Source: Paraburkholderia sp. ZP32-5 (lineage in GTDB: Bacteria; Pseudomonadota; Gammaproteobacteria; Burkholderiales; Burkholderiaceae). From it: a DNA stretch of 64,000 bases. Below, one piece after another: positions 8,561-16,879 of the stretch; the stretch's first letter is position 1; every line of letters begins with the position of its first letter. Position numbers and translations under genes: made by a program. Location of the stretch: NCBI RefSeq assembly GCF_021390495.1, contig NZ_JAJEJP010000003.1:62001-126000 (forward strand), in the 5' to 3' direction. The notes under the pieces were generated by a model. That model saw nothing but the letters and a program-made list of their open reading frames with translations, was not told the DNA's origin and did no database searches.

Positions 8561-9562
8561 TTAGATTTCGAGCGTAGACGGTGCAAAGATTTCCTCCGGA
8601 GCGACGAGACGGTCGGTCAAGCCCTGCTCGTAGACATACTGGGCAATCGTTTCGATCACCTTGCGTGACGCCTTCATACCGTACGCTTTTGGATCTTCTT
8701 TCAGGCCGAACTCCACATCGCCCGACAGAATGCCCGTATCGACATATGAAGCGATAGTAGCGCTCGTTTCGCGCTCGACGTCCTCTTTCGCGGCCACGAA
8801 CGCGTGATATACGTTCAACGCGAGCCACGGGTGCCGTTCATAAAGTTCGCGGCGGATCACAACAGTGTGATTGATCGGATAGATGCCGGTCTTCGCGTAA
8901 TAGCGTTGCGTTTCAGCGCGCTTGTCCTTGAACAACGGTTGGATCACCGTGTTATGCGACAGATCGATGCGACTACGGTCAACCAGATTGGGCGTGGTGA
9001 GATACAACACCGTTGCATCGAGTTCGCCATTCACCAGCATTTCGCCGATGTTCGTGGTGGCTGGAATGTGGTTCAGCCTGACACCTTCGGGCGGTCTGAA
9101 ACCCGTTGCTCCGCCGTGACTCATTTCCGGGCCACGCTCCATGAACCATTCGATGTCGCGCGCAGCCACATCGAATTCATGTTCGAGGATGCCTCGCGTC
9201 CATAGTGCGGCCGTCTGCTGATACTCGGGCACGCCGACACGCTTGCCTCGCAGATCTTTCGGCTCCGTGATGCCGCGATCCGTGCGTACCAGGATGTTCG
9301 TGTGGAAAAACGATCGCGACGTGTAGATCGGCAGTGCGACCCACGTTTTGTCGCCTTTGGCAGTAGCGATAATCAGTGACGAAAGCGACATTTCTGAAAT
9401 GTCGAAATCCTGGTATTTCAATTGCCTCCAGAACATTTCAGATGGATGCACGACCGTCGGGATCAGCTTTACGCCCTGCGGTTGATAACGGCCCTGCGCC
9501 AACGGACGCGTACGCTCATTGTCTGAAAGCGCGAGACTGAGGGTTAGTGTCGGCTCAGACAT
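8561..9562 (-). CDS. 4,5-dihydroxyphthalate decarboxylase-like protein (Pht5/OphC family)
   Basis: This 333-residue soluble protein lacks a signal peptide. It has the periplasmic-binding-protein-like fold seen in 4,5-dihydroxyphthalate decarboxylases: MFWRQLKYQDFDISEMSLSS, IYTSRSFFHTNILVRTD, DLRGKRVGVPEYQQTAALWT and TTNIGEMLVNGELDA. In phthalate breakdown this family removes one carboxylate to give protocatechuate. Position next to a phthalate-dioxygenase-like oxygenase and a Pht4-like dehydrogenase supports a related role. The start overlaps the previous gene by eight bases, with GAGG six bases upstream. It is the last gene of the operon. The exact substrate may differ from dihydroxyphthalate. 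Confidence 0.8.
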   Translation of the reverse strand: MSEPTLTLSLALSDNERTRPLAQGRYQPQGVKLIPTVVHPSEMFWRQLKYQDFDISEMSLSSLIIATAKGDKTWVALPIYTSRSFFHTNILVRTDRGITEPKDLRGKRVGVPEYQQTAALWTRGILEHEFDVAARDIEWFMERGPEMSHGGATGFRPPEGVRLNHIPATTNIGEMLVNGELDATVLYLTTPNLVDRSRIDLSHNTVIQPLFKDKRAETQRYYAKTGIYPINHTVVIRRELYERHPWLALNVYHAFVAAKEDVERETSATIASYVDTGILSGDVEFGLKEDPKAYGMKASRKVIETIAQYVYEQGLTDRLVAPEEIFAPSTLEI

Positions 9563-10232
9563 TCGCCACCTCTGCTCGTTTCGCGGGAACGCCGATGCCG
9601 TACACGTCCGGAAACTTCAACAGGTCCAGCGTCGTTTTGCCCTCCTTCAGCTGCTTCACGACTTCGCGCTCGTGCGTTTCGCGTTCGTTGCCCTTTTCGA
9701 TAACGTGATCGGCTTTCGCGCGCGGAATAATCACGACTCCATCGGCGTCGGCCACGAGCAGATCGCCCGTGAAAGCCACCACGTCACCGATCCGCACCGA
9801 TGCACCAATCGAACCGGAGCCGTCAGTGCGCTTGCTCGTCCCGCGGATGCACACGTTGCGCGCAAAGACCGGCCAGTCGAGGCCGCGCAATTCTTCCGAG
9901 TCACGCACGCCACCATCGGTTACGAAACCAGCGAGACCGCGGACAATCGACGCATTCGCCATGATGCCGCCCCAGTAGCCCGCTTCCGCGTCGCCGCCGC
10001 ACTCGTGCAGCAGAACGGAACCCTTCGGCGCGGCGTAGATCGCGTGGTGCAGCCACAAATTGTCTTGTGGCGGACCGACGACAGCAAAGACCGGTGCCGC
10101 GATGCGCCAATCGTAACGCAGCGGCTTGATCATCGAGGGCAACGCGCCGATTTTTCCGGCTGCTTCGTGCAGCGTCGCGCTGCCGAGTCGCCGCGCGTTT
10201 TCAAGCTGCGAATCAGTCAATTCGATAGTCAT
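9555..10232 (-). CDS. RraA/LigK-type aldolase (4-carboxy-4-hydroxy-2-oxoadipate aldolase-like)
   Basis: This 225-residue protein is of the RraA fold. FVTDGGVRDSEELRGL and FTGDLLVADADGVVIIPR are the conserved segments; the GGVRD arginine and aspartate are those that bind substrate and metal in HMG/CHA aldolases. LigK-type members cleave 4-carboxy-4-hydroxy-2-oxoadipate to pyruvate and oxaloacetate, the last step of protocatechuate 4,5-cleavage. The directly preceding gene encodes a LigJ-like hydratase, which performs the step before. AAAGGA five bases upstream fixes the start at 10232. An RNase E inhibitor role (true RraA) is unlikely in this context. Confidence 0.8.
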   Translation of the reverse strand: MTIELTDSQLENARRLGSATLHEAAGKIGALPSMIKPLRYDWRIAAPVFAVVGPPQDNLWLHHAIYAAPKGSVLLHECGGDAEAGYWGGIMANASIVRGLAGFVTDGGVRDSEELRGLDWPVFARNVCIRGTSKRTDGSGSIGASVRIGDVVAFTGDLLVADADGVVIIPRAKADHVIEKGNERETHEREVVKQLKEGKTTLDLLKFPDVYGIGVPAKRAEVANV

Positions 10233-10290
10233 TCGATTCCTTTCCGGCAAAGAAAAACCGCTGGCCAGTTTTCCGATTGGCGCTGGCGCG

Positions 10291-11289
10291 TTACTCGTCG
10301 TTTTTGTAGTTCTTGAAGTGCGTATACAGACGCGCGCAATTGCACTCGAACAGATTCCTTCGATCTTCTTCGGTGAGAAACTCCATCGCCTCGATTACCG
10401 GCTTCAGATCGTCGAGCTGCCGTCCGGTGTTCGGGTCGATTGCGCTGCCTGTGCCGGGGTTTTCCGTCGCAAAGAGCACGTTCGCGACGCCGACCTTCCT
10501 GATCAGGAATTCGAGCGAATCCTTGTCGTAGTTCGTCGTATCGAAGTGAATCTTTTTCAGCTTCTCTTCGAACGGCTCGCGGCCGCGGAAGATGTTCCAT
10601 GCGCGGAAGCGACCCATCTGGTAGGGAATCGAACCGCCACCGTGCGGGAAGATCAGCTTGAGGTTCTGGAAGCGGTCGAAGGTGTCCGACTCCATCAGTG
10701 AAATGATGCCGATGCTTTCCTCGTTGATAAACTTCAGCGTGTACGATTCGCGCGGCGAACAGCTGCCAGCCGAGTGAATCAGCGCAGGGATGTCGAGTTC
10801 AACCAGCTTCGCGTACAGCGGGTCCCAAAACCTGTCACCCAGCCCCGGCGGCGGCGCGCCGTCGCCCTCGGTCGGGTCCGGGTTCAACAGACAGCCGATA
10901 AAGCCTTGTTCCTTGACTCGAAATTCGAGTTCCGCGAGACAGTTTTCCGGCGATGCATCGCGGTACTGCGGCAGGCCCGCGACGGCGCGGAAGCGATCCG
11001 GAAACATTTGTACCGTGCGATACACCACATCGTTCATGTGCTTCGTCCACAGCGATGTGACGATGGACGGCTTGATCGAGTGCATCTGCATGTAGGGGCG
11101 CGGCGACAGGAACTGGATATCCGTTCCGACGCGATCCATGATGTCGACGATCTGTTGACCAGCCGCGCGCACGCTTTCGTCGGGAACGTTCGGCGGCATC
11201 GTGGGATTGCCACGATTCGAAACGAGTTCCGCCATGTATTTGTAGCTTTCCTTTGGGATCACTACGTGCGCGTGAGAATCGATGATCAT
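10291..11289 (-). CDS. Amidohydrolase-superfamily protein, LigJ-like (4-oxalomesaconate hydratase type)
   Basis: This 332-residue protein of the COG2159 amidohydrolase group has probable metal ligands H6 and H8 (DSHAHV), H172 (ALIHSAG), H216 (IFPHGGG) and E276 (FATENPG). The segments IPYQMGRFRA and AIDPNTGRQLDD match those I know from 4-oxalomesaconate hydratase LigJ, which hydrates the ring-cleavage product before LigK acts. It is followed 58 bp later by the LigK-like aldolase, a natural pair. Relatives also include gamma-resorcylate decarboxylases, so hydration is the more likely but unproven reaction. Confidence 0.78.
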   Translation of the reverse strand: MIIDSHAHVVIPKESYKYMAELVSNRGNPTMPPNVPDESVRAAGQQIVDIMDRVGTDIQFLSPRPYMQMHSIKPSIVTSLWTKHMNDVVYRTVQMFPDRFRAVAGLPQYRDASPENCLAELEFRVKEQGFIGCLLNPDPTEGDGAPPPGLGDRFWDPLYAKLVELDIPALIHSAGSCSPRESYTLKFINEESIGIISLMESDTFDRFQNLKLIFPHGGGSIPYQMGRFRAWNIFRGREPFEEKLKKIHFDTTNYDKDSLEFLIRKVGVANVLFATENPGTGSAIDPNTGRQLDDLKPVIEAMEFLTEEDRRNLFECNCARLYTHFKNYKNDE

Positions 11290-11311
11290 AAATAACCCGG
11301 TTGGTGAAGGT

Positions 11312-11713
11312 TCAGGCGATTACCGCGACTATTTCCAGCTGCACGAGCATTCCTCCCGGCAGATCGTGGACGACCGTATGCCGCGCAGGCCGATCCCGCG
11401 GATCGGGAAAGTACTTGAGCCACTGTTCATTCACGGCGGCGCGTGCACTATCGTCCGTAATGAATACGGTCATGCGCACGACGGAGTCGAGCGTCGCTTC
11501 GCCAGCATCGAGAAGTGCTTTCATGTTGCTGAAAGCGAATTCGGCCTGCTTTGCGGTATCGTCGGGAAGTGTGTTGCTCGCCGGATCGCGACCCGCGATA
11601 CCCGACGAGTAGATCGTGTTACCCACGCGCGCTCCCATCGGGATCGGCGCGCCACCGTGATTGACGCCGGGAATTTCCAGCGACCGGTGCCTGCGTTGCG
11701 TTTGTTCGGACAT
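11312..11713 (-). CDS. RidA family enamine/imine deaminase-like protein
   Basis: This 133-residue YjgF/YER057c/UK114-fold protein has VGNTIYSSGIAGRD, QAEFAFSNMKALLDAGEATL and RMTVFITDD. RidA proteins form trimers and hydrolyse reactive enamine or imine intermediates. Catabolic relatives act in 2-aminomuconate and pyrimidine breakdown. The conserved arginine of true RidA would lie near the PARHTVVHDLP segment, where the sequence differs from the usual R-P-A-R/S-R-S-x-V form, so it may be a subfamily with a pathway-specific reaction. AAGGA lies six bases before the ATG. Presence in this operon hints at a nitrogen-containing intermediate. Confidence 0.85.
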   Translation of the reverse strand: MSEQTQRRHRSLEIPGVNHGGAPIPMGARVGNTIYSSGIAGRDPASNTLPDDTAKQAEFAFSNMKALLDAGEATLDSVVRMTVFITDDSARAAVNEQWLKYFPDPRDRPARHTVVHDLPGGMLVQLEIVAVIA

Positions 11714-11722
11714 GACAATTCC

Positions 11723-12973
11723 TTATGGCTCGAAGACGAGGCCGATATCTTCGACAATGGGCGAGAACTTCATATGCGTGCGATTGATAAACGTCCGGAA
11801 GCTGCCACGGAAGTGCTTCTTGTTCTTCTCATTCGGCAAATCGATGCGCTCGTTTTCCGCCGGATCGCGAATCACCCCGATCGGGTCCTCACCATTCTGG
11901 ACTTTCCTGATTTCGCGCTTGAGCATTCGGCGGTACGTCAAGACGCCCATGTCGGACGCACCGAGGTTTTCCGCCGTGCGATCGGCGATAGGGCCTTGCG
12001 TAAGCCACGCCATGATGTCCTGGCCGTCGATGTGGTCCGTGCGAAAACGCCCCTTCAGCGGGCCGTCTTCCCACTTGAACGGCACTTCGTGCAGGTAGAT
12101 CTTTGCGAGCAGACGCGGTGGCACTTCTGAACCTTCGGGCGGTGCGTACGCGTGGAACCAGAAGTGCATCGTGTGATCGTCATCCATCGGCACACGCAAC
12201 TGGAACGCGTACGAGCGACGGTGTTCATCACCGTTGCCGACAGCTAGCGTAGTCGGGAACAGAAGCGGGTGGCCCGTCTTCCAGTCATCCGAATCTTCCG
12301 ATTGACCCTCCATCAGACGATGCTTGGTCATGCCGTACCTGAATTCACGGAAGTCGATCTTCGCGTGACTCGCGCTGATGTGATTCGTCAGGCCGTCTCT
12401 CTCTGCCTGATATTCGGCGTAGCGACCGTGCAGCCATTCAGCGTGCACCGGGTCCGCCGACGTTTCGACGATTTGCAGCCAGTTGCACGGAATCACTGCG
12501 TATCCCAGCGCCTTGATTGTGTTCTTTGCCACATAGCCATCCAGGCGCGGCAGCAGCGGTGCGGGCAGCGGCCCCAGGTAGGCGAACAGCATGCCTCCCA
12601 GTTCTTCGACCGGGTAGCCTTTGAGTGTGACCTTCTCCTTGAACGCCGCGCTCTTTTCGAACGGCTGGTTCACGCATTTGCCCTGCGCGTTGAACTCCCA
12701 GCCGTGATACGGACAGCGCAAACCCTGCTCCGTGGCGAAACCATAGAGCAGCGACGCACGACGATGTGGGCACTGTTCCTCGACCAGCCCGAAGCGCCCT
12801 TGCTTGTCCTTGTACAGCACCAGGTCTTCGCCGAGCAGACGAATCTTCTTCGTCGCCAGGTCCTCGAGTTCGACAACGGCACCAATCGGATGCCAGTAGC
12901 GGCGAAGCAGTTCACCCGCGGGGGTTCCTTTGCCAACCCGCGTCATCAATTCATTGTTCTCAACGGTTTCCAC
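11723..12973 (-). CDS. Rieske non-heme iron aromatic oxygenase, alpha subunit (phthalate 4,5-dioxygenase-like)
   Basis: This is a 416-residue oxygenase subunit. The Rieske [2Fe-2S] ligands are C68-x-H70 (CPHR) and C87-x2-H90 (CPYHGW). The mononuclear iron site has D174-x2-H177-x4-H182 (ADPVHAEWLHG) and probably an aspartate in IDGQDIMAW. Overall order and length match class IA phthalate 4,5-dioxygenases, which lack a beta subunit and take electrons from a flavin/ferredoxin reductase. No reductase gene is in the window. I choose GTG at 12973 because AGGAG lies eight bases upstream; an ATG at 13009 sits inside the palindromic operator and has no ribosome site. Confidence 0.88.
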   Translation of the reverse strand: METVENNELMTRVGKGTPAGELLRRYWHPIGAVVELEDLATKKIRLLGEDLVLYKDKQGRFGLVEEQCPHRRASLLYGFATEQGLRCPYHGWEFNAQGKCVNQPFEKSAAFKEKVTLKGYPVEELGGMLFAYLGPLPAPLLPRLDGYVAKNTIKALGYAVIPCNWLQIVETSADPVHAEWLHGRYAEYQAERDGLTNHISASHAKIDFREFRYGMTKHRLMEGQSEDSDDWKTGHPLLFPTTLAVGNGDEHRRSYAFQLRVPMDDDHTMHFWFHAYAPPEGSEVPPRLLAKIYLHEVPFKWEDGPLKGRFRTDHIDGQDIMAWLTQGPIADRTAENLGASDMGVLTYRRMLKREIRKVQNGEDPIGVIRDPAENERIDLPNEKNKKHFRGSFRTFINRTHMKFSPIVEDIGLVFEP

Positions 12974-13008
12974 TGAGGCGTCTCCTAAGTTACCCAGCCG
13001 TGCATTCA

Positions 13009-13034
13009 AATATTCTTAGTTACGTAAGAATATT
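13009..13034 (-). promoter_or_regulatory. 26-bp palindromic operator/promoter upstream of the Rieske oxygenase
   Basis: AATATTCTTA and TAAGAATATT are perfect 10-bp arms around GTTACG. It begins 36 bp before the GTG start. On the minus strand TTGCCG lies 17 bases before TATTCT in the first arm, so the palindrome would cover a -10 region. The size and AT-rich symmetry suit a MarR dimer, and a marR gene is 3.2 kb away. Confidence 0.65.
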
Positions 13035-13068
13035 AAATCTTCCTATCTGCGGCAAGTAAGTAATCACC

Positions 13069-14256
13069 CTATTTCTGGATGGGTACCTGATAGCTCAGCG
13101 GGATTTCCTGTGCAGCTCTGGAGGACCGGATAGCGGCGTCGCAGATTTCCAGATTCGCGAGGCCCCAACGCGCGTTATGCAGCGGGCGGCTTCCGGCCGC
13201 GATTGCATCGCGCCACTCGTCCAGCACGAGTTCGCGTGGGCCCTTTCCAAGCGGCAACGTAAGTTGGCGCACGTCGCCATCCTGATAGATCAGAAGACCT
13301 TCTGGCGACTGCCGGATATCACCGTGCTCGCAACTCACCAGAGTAATGCCGAAAAAGGGCTGATAAGGTGCTTCGGAGCGGTCTGTGTTGCGCGCGCGCT
13401 CCTGCTTCGCCCGTTGGATATCCTCAACCGATTGCGGCGATTTTTTTTCCTCGGCTTTTTCTTTCGCGCGCAGTGACGGTCCCGTCGGCTGATCAAATCC
13501 GCCCTCGGTTACGTTGAAGCACAAATCCGAAGTCTGAAAATTTCCATAGCCGTTGTACACAGCCGTTGCGGTAATTCCGTCTTCGAATTCGATAAAAACG
13601 GTATGCGCGCCGATACCCCTATTTCCGTCACCGAATTCAAATACATTCGCGCGTACGCTCTTTGCCATGCCACCGCATAGAACACGCAAAATGTCGAATT
13701 GATGCGAGCCTTGTCGATAAGTGACGGTACCACCCTGTTTCGTATCGAGTTCGTCCGGCCGGCGTGGGCGATACATCCAGTCGGTATAAGTCCACATGTT
13801 GACCATGCGAACGCGGCCAAGGACGCCGCTTTCGATAATCTCGCGCATCTTGCGAATCGGCAGATCGAAACCGTGCGAATGTCCGACGACACAGGTAACG
13901 CCTGATGCCTCGATTGCATCGACCATCACTTTCGCGCGCGCCAGGTTGATCGCCATCGGCTTTTCAACCAGCACGTGTTTTTTCGCCTTCACCGTGAGCA
14001 GCACATGTTCTTCGTGCAGGGCCGTAGGTGTCGCGATATAAACAGCGTCCAGTTGCGGGTGTTGCAGCATCTGGGCAACAGATGCATAAACCGCGGCACC
14101 AGTTACCGTACCAATTTCTTCGTGCAGCGATTCCATCGGCTCCGCGACGGCCACCAGATCGAAATCAGGGTGCGCCGTGATCGCCGGTACAAAGGATCGG
14201 CCTGCTGAACCAAAACCCGCCATTCCGATCCTGATTTGACCTGTCATGAGCGGCAT
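13069..14256 (-). CDS. Gfo/Idh/MocA family NAD(P)-dependent dehydrogenase (Pht4-like)
   Basis: This 395-residue protein has an N-terminal Rossmann fold (IGMAGFGSAGRSFVPAI, residues 9-25), the EKP motif (KHVLVEKPMAINLA) and the C-terminal Gfo/Idh alpha/beta domain with TVTYRQGSHQFDILR. The 4,5-dihydroxy-4,5-dihydrophthalate dehydrogenase Pht4/OphB belongs to this superfamily, and such an enzyme should act directly after the Rieske dioxygenase. A lysine- and glutamate-rich insertion around AKEKAEEKKSPQSVEDI is likely a surface loop. AGGA six bases upstream supports 14256. Substrate assignment rests on context. Confidence 0.82.
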   Translation of the reverse strand: MPLMTGQIRIGMAGFGSAGRSFVPAITAHPDFDLVAVAEPMESLHEEIGTVTGAAVYASVAQMLQHPQLDAVYIATPTALHEEHVLLTVKAKKHVLVEKPMAINLARAKVMVDAIEASGVTCVVGHSHGFDLPIRKMREIIESGVLGRVRMVNMWTYTDWMYRPRRPDELDTKQGGTVTYRQGSHQFDILRVLCGGMAKSVRANVFEFGDGNRGIGAHTVFIEFEDGITATAVYNGYGNFQTSDLCFNVTEGGFDQPTGPSLRAKEKAEEKKSPQSVEDIQRAKQERARNTDRSEAPYQPFFGITLVSCEHGDIRQSPEGLLIYQDGDVRQLTLPLGKGPRELVLDEWRDAIAAGSRPLHNARWGLANLEICDAAIRSSRAAQEIPLSYQVPIQK

Positions 14257-14270
14257 CCTGGTTCCTGCCC

Positions 14271-14990
14271 TCAGGCCAGCTTCCGCGCGAGGTAGTTGAA
14301 GTTGATGACGTAGTGTTCCGTCGGCAACATGCTCTTGCGCAGACGTTCCACGATTTCATCGGAGAACATTTCGCCGATGCCGCCGGCCGCCTGCGCCTGA
14401 AGCTGAATTTTGCAAGCCTCGTCCAGCATGAGCGTGAGCATCGTTGCTTCCTCCAGACTCTCACCCACTACCGCCACACCATGGTTGCGCAGTAACACTG
14501 CACGATGTCTGCCGAGCGCCTTTGCGAGTGCGGCGCCCTTGTCGGCCTGACGAATCAGTTCGATGGTGTCGGTGTAGTAAGGCACCCCCTCCGCGAATAC
14601 GACGGCAGGCTGGCTAATCGGCAAAACCTGCTGGCCCGTGGCCGAGAGTGCGACCACATTCACCGAGTGCGTGTGAATGACGCTGTTCACATCCGGACGA
14701 GCCTTGTAGATTTCCGAGTGAATGTAAACCTCGCTATGCCGGCGACCGCCGCCGCCAACCTTGTCGCCTTCCATGTTGCAAGTGACGATGTTTTCGAGCG
14801 TCATCTCATCGAAGCCCATGCTATGCGGCTTCATGAAAAAGTGATCCGGATCGCCAGGCACGCGCACCGACACGTGACCTTTCGTGAAATCGCTTTGTCC
14901 ATTTACTTCGAGAATGCAGCCAGCTTCGATCAGGCGGTTCTTCGCGGCGATAGCTACGTCGGTGGTAACACTTTGCAGTTCCGTGCTCAT
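14271..14990 (-). CDS. Class II aldolase/adducin family protein (possible aromatic acid decarboxylase)
   Basis: This 239-residue protein of the fuculose-phosphate-aldolase fold has metal-binding histidines in VIHTHSVNVVALS and LLRNHGVAVVGES, plus the usual acidic residue in SEVYIHSEIYKARP. The family contains aldolases and also non-oxidative decarboxylases such as 3,4-dihydroxyphthalate 2-decarboxylase. Near a phthalate-like oxygenase the decarboxylase function is attractive, but a second candidate decarboxylase (8561-9562) is in the same operon. AAGGA six bases upstream fixes the start at 14990. It is 15 bp upstream of the dehydrogenase gene. Confidence 0.82.
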   Translation of the reverse strand: MSTELQSVTTDVAIAAKNRLIEAGCILEVNGQSDFTKGHVSVRVPGDPDHFFMKPHSMGFDEMTLENIVTCNMEGDKVGGGGRRHSEVYIHSEIYKARPDVNSVIHTHSVNVVALSATGQQVLPISQPAVVFAEGVPYYTDTIELIRQADKGAALAKALGRHRAVLLRNHGVAVVGESLEEATMLTLMLDEACKIQLQAQAAGGIGEMFSDEIVERLRKSMLPTEHYVINFNYLARKLA

Positions 14991-15052
14991 GTGATGTCCT
15001 TGACCTGCGTTGGATAGAGCGCGCTGAATATTCAGCATGCTGTTTGCGCGAA

Positions 15053-16024
15053 TCAGGCAGCGATCAGACCTAGCGTTGCCATTGCGTCGATATAACGCGA
15101 CACGATGCTGTCCACGTTCGAATCCGCAACGAAGCCGAGTTCCTCTTTCGCGCGCCTCGCGTCCAGCACGACGTTAGTGGATGAATTGGGATCGCCCACA
15201 CCCTGACCCACCGTAATGTCCGCTTCCGGATAACGACGCTTCACGGCGGCTGCGAAGTCGTTCAGGCTGAAACCAGTGCCTGTCGAAATGTTGTAGACGT
15301 CGCTCCTGAGTGTTTCCGCATCGAGTGCGCAGAGGATGCCGCGAGCTACGTCCTCGTTGAACAGCGAATCGCATTTCGCGTCGCCCGCATTCGGGATCCT
15401 CGCGGGCTTACCTGCCATCGCGTCTTCGATGATGGTGCTGAAGCGGCTGTATGAGCCACCGTGGCGTGCGATCTTGCCCGGTCCGATGGTCGCGCCGAAC
15501 CGTACGCAGGTCACCTCGACGTTGTGCGTCTTGCGATAGAGCGCCGCCAGCTGTTCCGCGGCCATCTTGCTGATGCCGTACACCGTGGTCGGTTTGAGCA
15601 CGGCATCTTCGGAAATCGGCGTGTAGTCCGGATATCCGTGGCCTTCCGTGGGTATGCCGTAGACGGCCTTGCTGCTTGCGAGCACGACACGCCTGACGTT
15701 GAATTTCCGGGCAGCTTCGAGCACTGTAACGACGCCCTCGGTGTTTGCCCTGATGCCTGTGATCGGATCGGATTCGGCTACATTCGGCAGCACGGCACCC
15801 AGGTGAGCAATGTGCGTGATCGAGTGCGAACGTATGATTTCGTCCACTGAGGCCTGCTCCGTCACGTCGCCGCGCACCAGCTCGCATTTGTCGGCGATAT
15901 CGGCGATCAGCGCCGGATCACCGCTACGCGACATGACGACGGGACGCACACCGCGGGCGACAAGTAGCCGCGTCAGAAAGTGTCCGATAACGCCATTGCC
16001 GCCGATGATAAGATAATTCGCCAA
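15053..16024 (-). CDS. NAD-dependent epimerase/dehydratase (extended SDR)
   Basis: This 323-residue extended short-chain dehydrogenase has the nucleotide motif GGNGVIG (residues 8-14), SSKAVYG and the active-site Y-x3-K in TTVYGISKMAAEQ. SDRs of this type oxidise or epimerise sugar or hydroxy-acid groups. Here it is the first gene of the oxygenase operon and could act on a diol or keto intermediate. The start is TTG at 16024, supported by GGAG eight bases upstream; no ATG fits. The intergenic region to marR (16025-16231) should hold the divergent promoters and contains AAGTTGTCTAAG (16088-16099). Confidence 0.85.
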   Translation of the reverse strand: MANYLIIGGNGVIGHFLTRLLVARGVRPVVMSRSGDPALIADIADKCELVRGDVTEQASVDEIIRSHSITHIAHLGAVLPNVAESDPITGIRANTEGVVTVLEAARKFNVRRVVLASSKAVYGIPTEGHGYPDYTPISEDAVLKPTTVYGISKMAAEQLAALYRKTHNVEVTCVRFGATIGPGKIARHGGSYSRFSTIIEDAMAGKPARIPNAGDAKCDSLFNEDVARGILCALDAETLRSDVYNISTGTGFSLNDFAAAVKRRYPEADITVGQGVGDPNSSTNVVLDARRAKEELGFVADSNVDSIVSRYIDAMATLGLIAA

Positions 16025-16190
16025 CGTGCTGTCTCCTGTGATATGGAACGTCTCGGCCTGATGGATCGCGGTTGGCCGCCTTATTATAAGTTGTCTAAGT
16101 TTTTACGATAATAGTGAGGATGCTAAGAAAAGTAAAGCGCTCGTCCACGCCCAGCCTGCGGCACCACACGACGATCGCTGACGCCACATC

Positions 16191-16230
16191 TTGTATACTG
16201 CGGCATCTTAGTTAATTAATACTCACTTAA
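16191..16230 (+). promoter_or_regulatory. marR promoter with operator-like TTAGTTAATTAA
   Basis: TATACT at 16194-16199 is a good -10 hexamer. TTAGTTAATTAA at 16208-16219 lies over the predicted start and shares the TTAGTT core with the palindromes at 13009-13034 and 18299-18314, which suits autorepression. The marR ATG lacks a visible Shine-Dalgarno sequence. Confidence 0.45.
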
Positions 16231-16231
16231 T

Positions 16232-16717
16232 ATGGCGAAAGAAACAGACGAAATCATTCATCACTGGCGCGAGGCCGTTCCGAATGATCGTGTTGCGCAC
16301 CTGCTGAGGGACGCGTCCCGCGCTTTCGTGAGGGCTCTACAGATTCGCTTGAACAAATACAACGTTCAGGTTGGACACTGGGTTTTCCTGCGAGTCCTGT
16401 GGGAAACGGATGGTCTGACGCAAAAAGAGCTGAGCACGCTGGTTGGCGTGATGGAACCGACGACGTTCACAGCGATCAAGGCTATGGAAGCACAGGGTTA
16501 TGTCGTGCGGGTGCATCTACCCAACAACAAGAAGAACATGTATGTGCATCTGACGCGTCAGGGCCGCGCTCTGAAGACAAAACTTGTGCCATTGGCTGAA
16601 GAAGTCAACGCGATCAGCACCACGGACATCGAACCCGAAAAGGTTCAAGTTGTCCGCGATGTACTTCTCAAAATGATCGAAAATCTTGCCGCGGACGAAA
16701 ATCGCCAGGATTGTTAG
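16232..16717 (+). CDS. MarR family transcriptional regulator
   Basis: This 161-residue winged-helix protein has a recognition region around GLTQKELSTLVGVMEPTTFT and a wing at NNKKNMYVHLTRQGRAL, with helical N- and C-termini for dimerisation. MarR proteins usually repress nearby catabolic or efflux genes and release DNA when they bind an aromatic ligand. It is divergent from the oxygenase operon and upstream of the SDR/hyuAB/MFS genes. It is therefore the likely regulator of both arms. Operator candidates with TTAGTT lie upstream of marR, the oxygenase and the second hyuA. Confidence 0.9.
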   Translation: MAKETDEIIHHWREAVPNDRVAHLLRDASRAFVRALQIRLNKYNVQVGHWVFLRVLWETDGLTQKELSTLVGVMEPTTFTAIKAMEAQGYVVRVHLPNNKKNMYVHLTRQGRALKTKLVPLAEEVNAISTTDIEPEKVQVVRDVLLKMIENLAADENRQDC

Positions 16718-16879
16718 AGTCCGCCTGCGAGGCTCCGTCGTGATCGACGACGTGGATCGCCTGGCATTTTCCCTATGCGGTAACGCCGGCACTACCCGCC
16801 AGCAACGTCACGGTATATTATTTGCCAACTAAGAAATTATTCGATCCATCGAACAATTCACTTATTGGCCCGGAGACAC

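Noticed and set aside
9555..10232. Annotation as RNase E inhibitor RraA
   Set aside because: The same fold covers LigK-type aldolases, and the adjacent LigJ-like gene makes the catabolic role more likely.
16736..16752. Hairpin CGTCGT/ACGACG after marR as a terminator
   Set aside because: Short stem without T-run; could be chance in GC-rich DNA.
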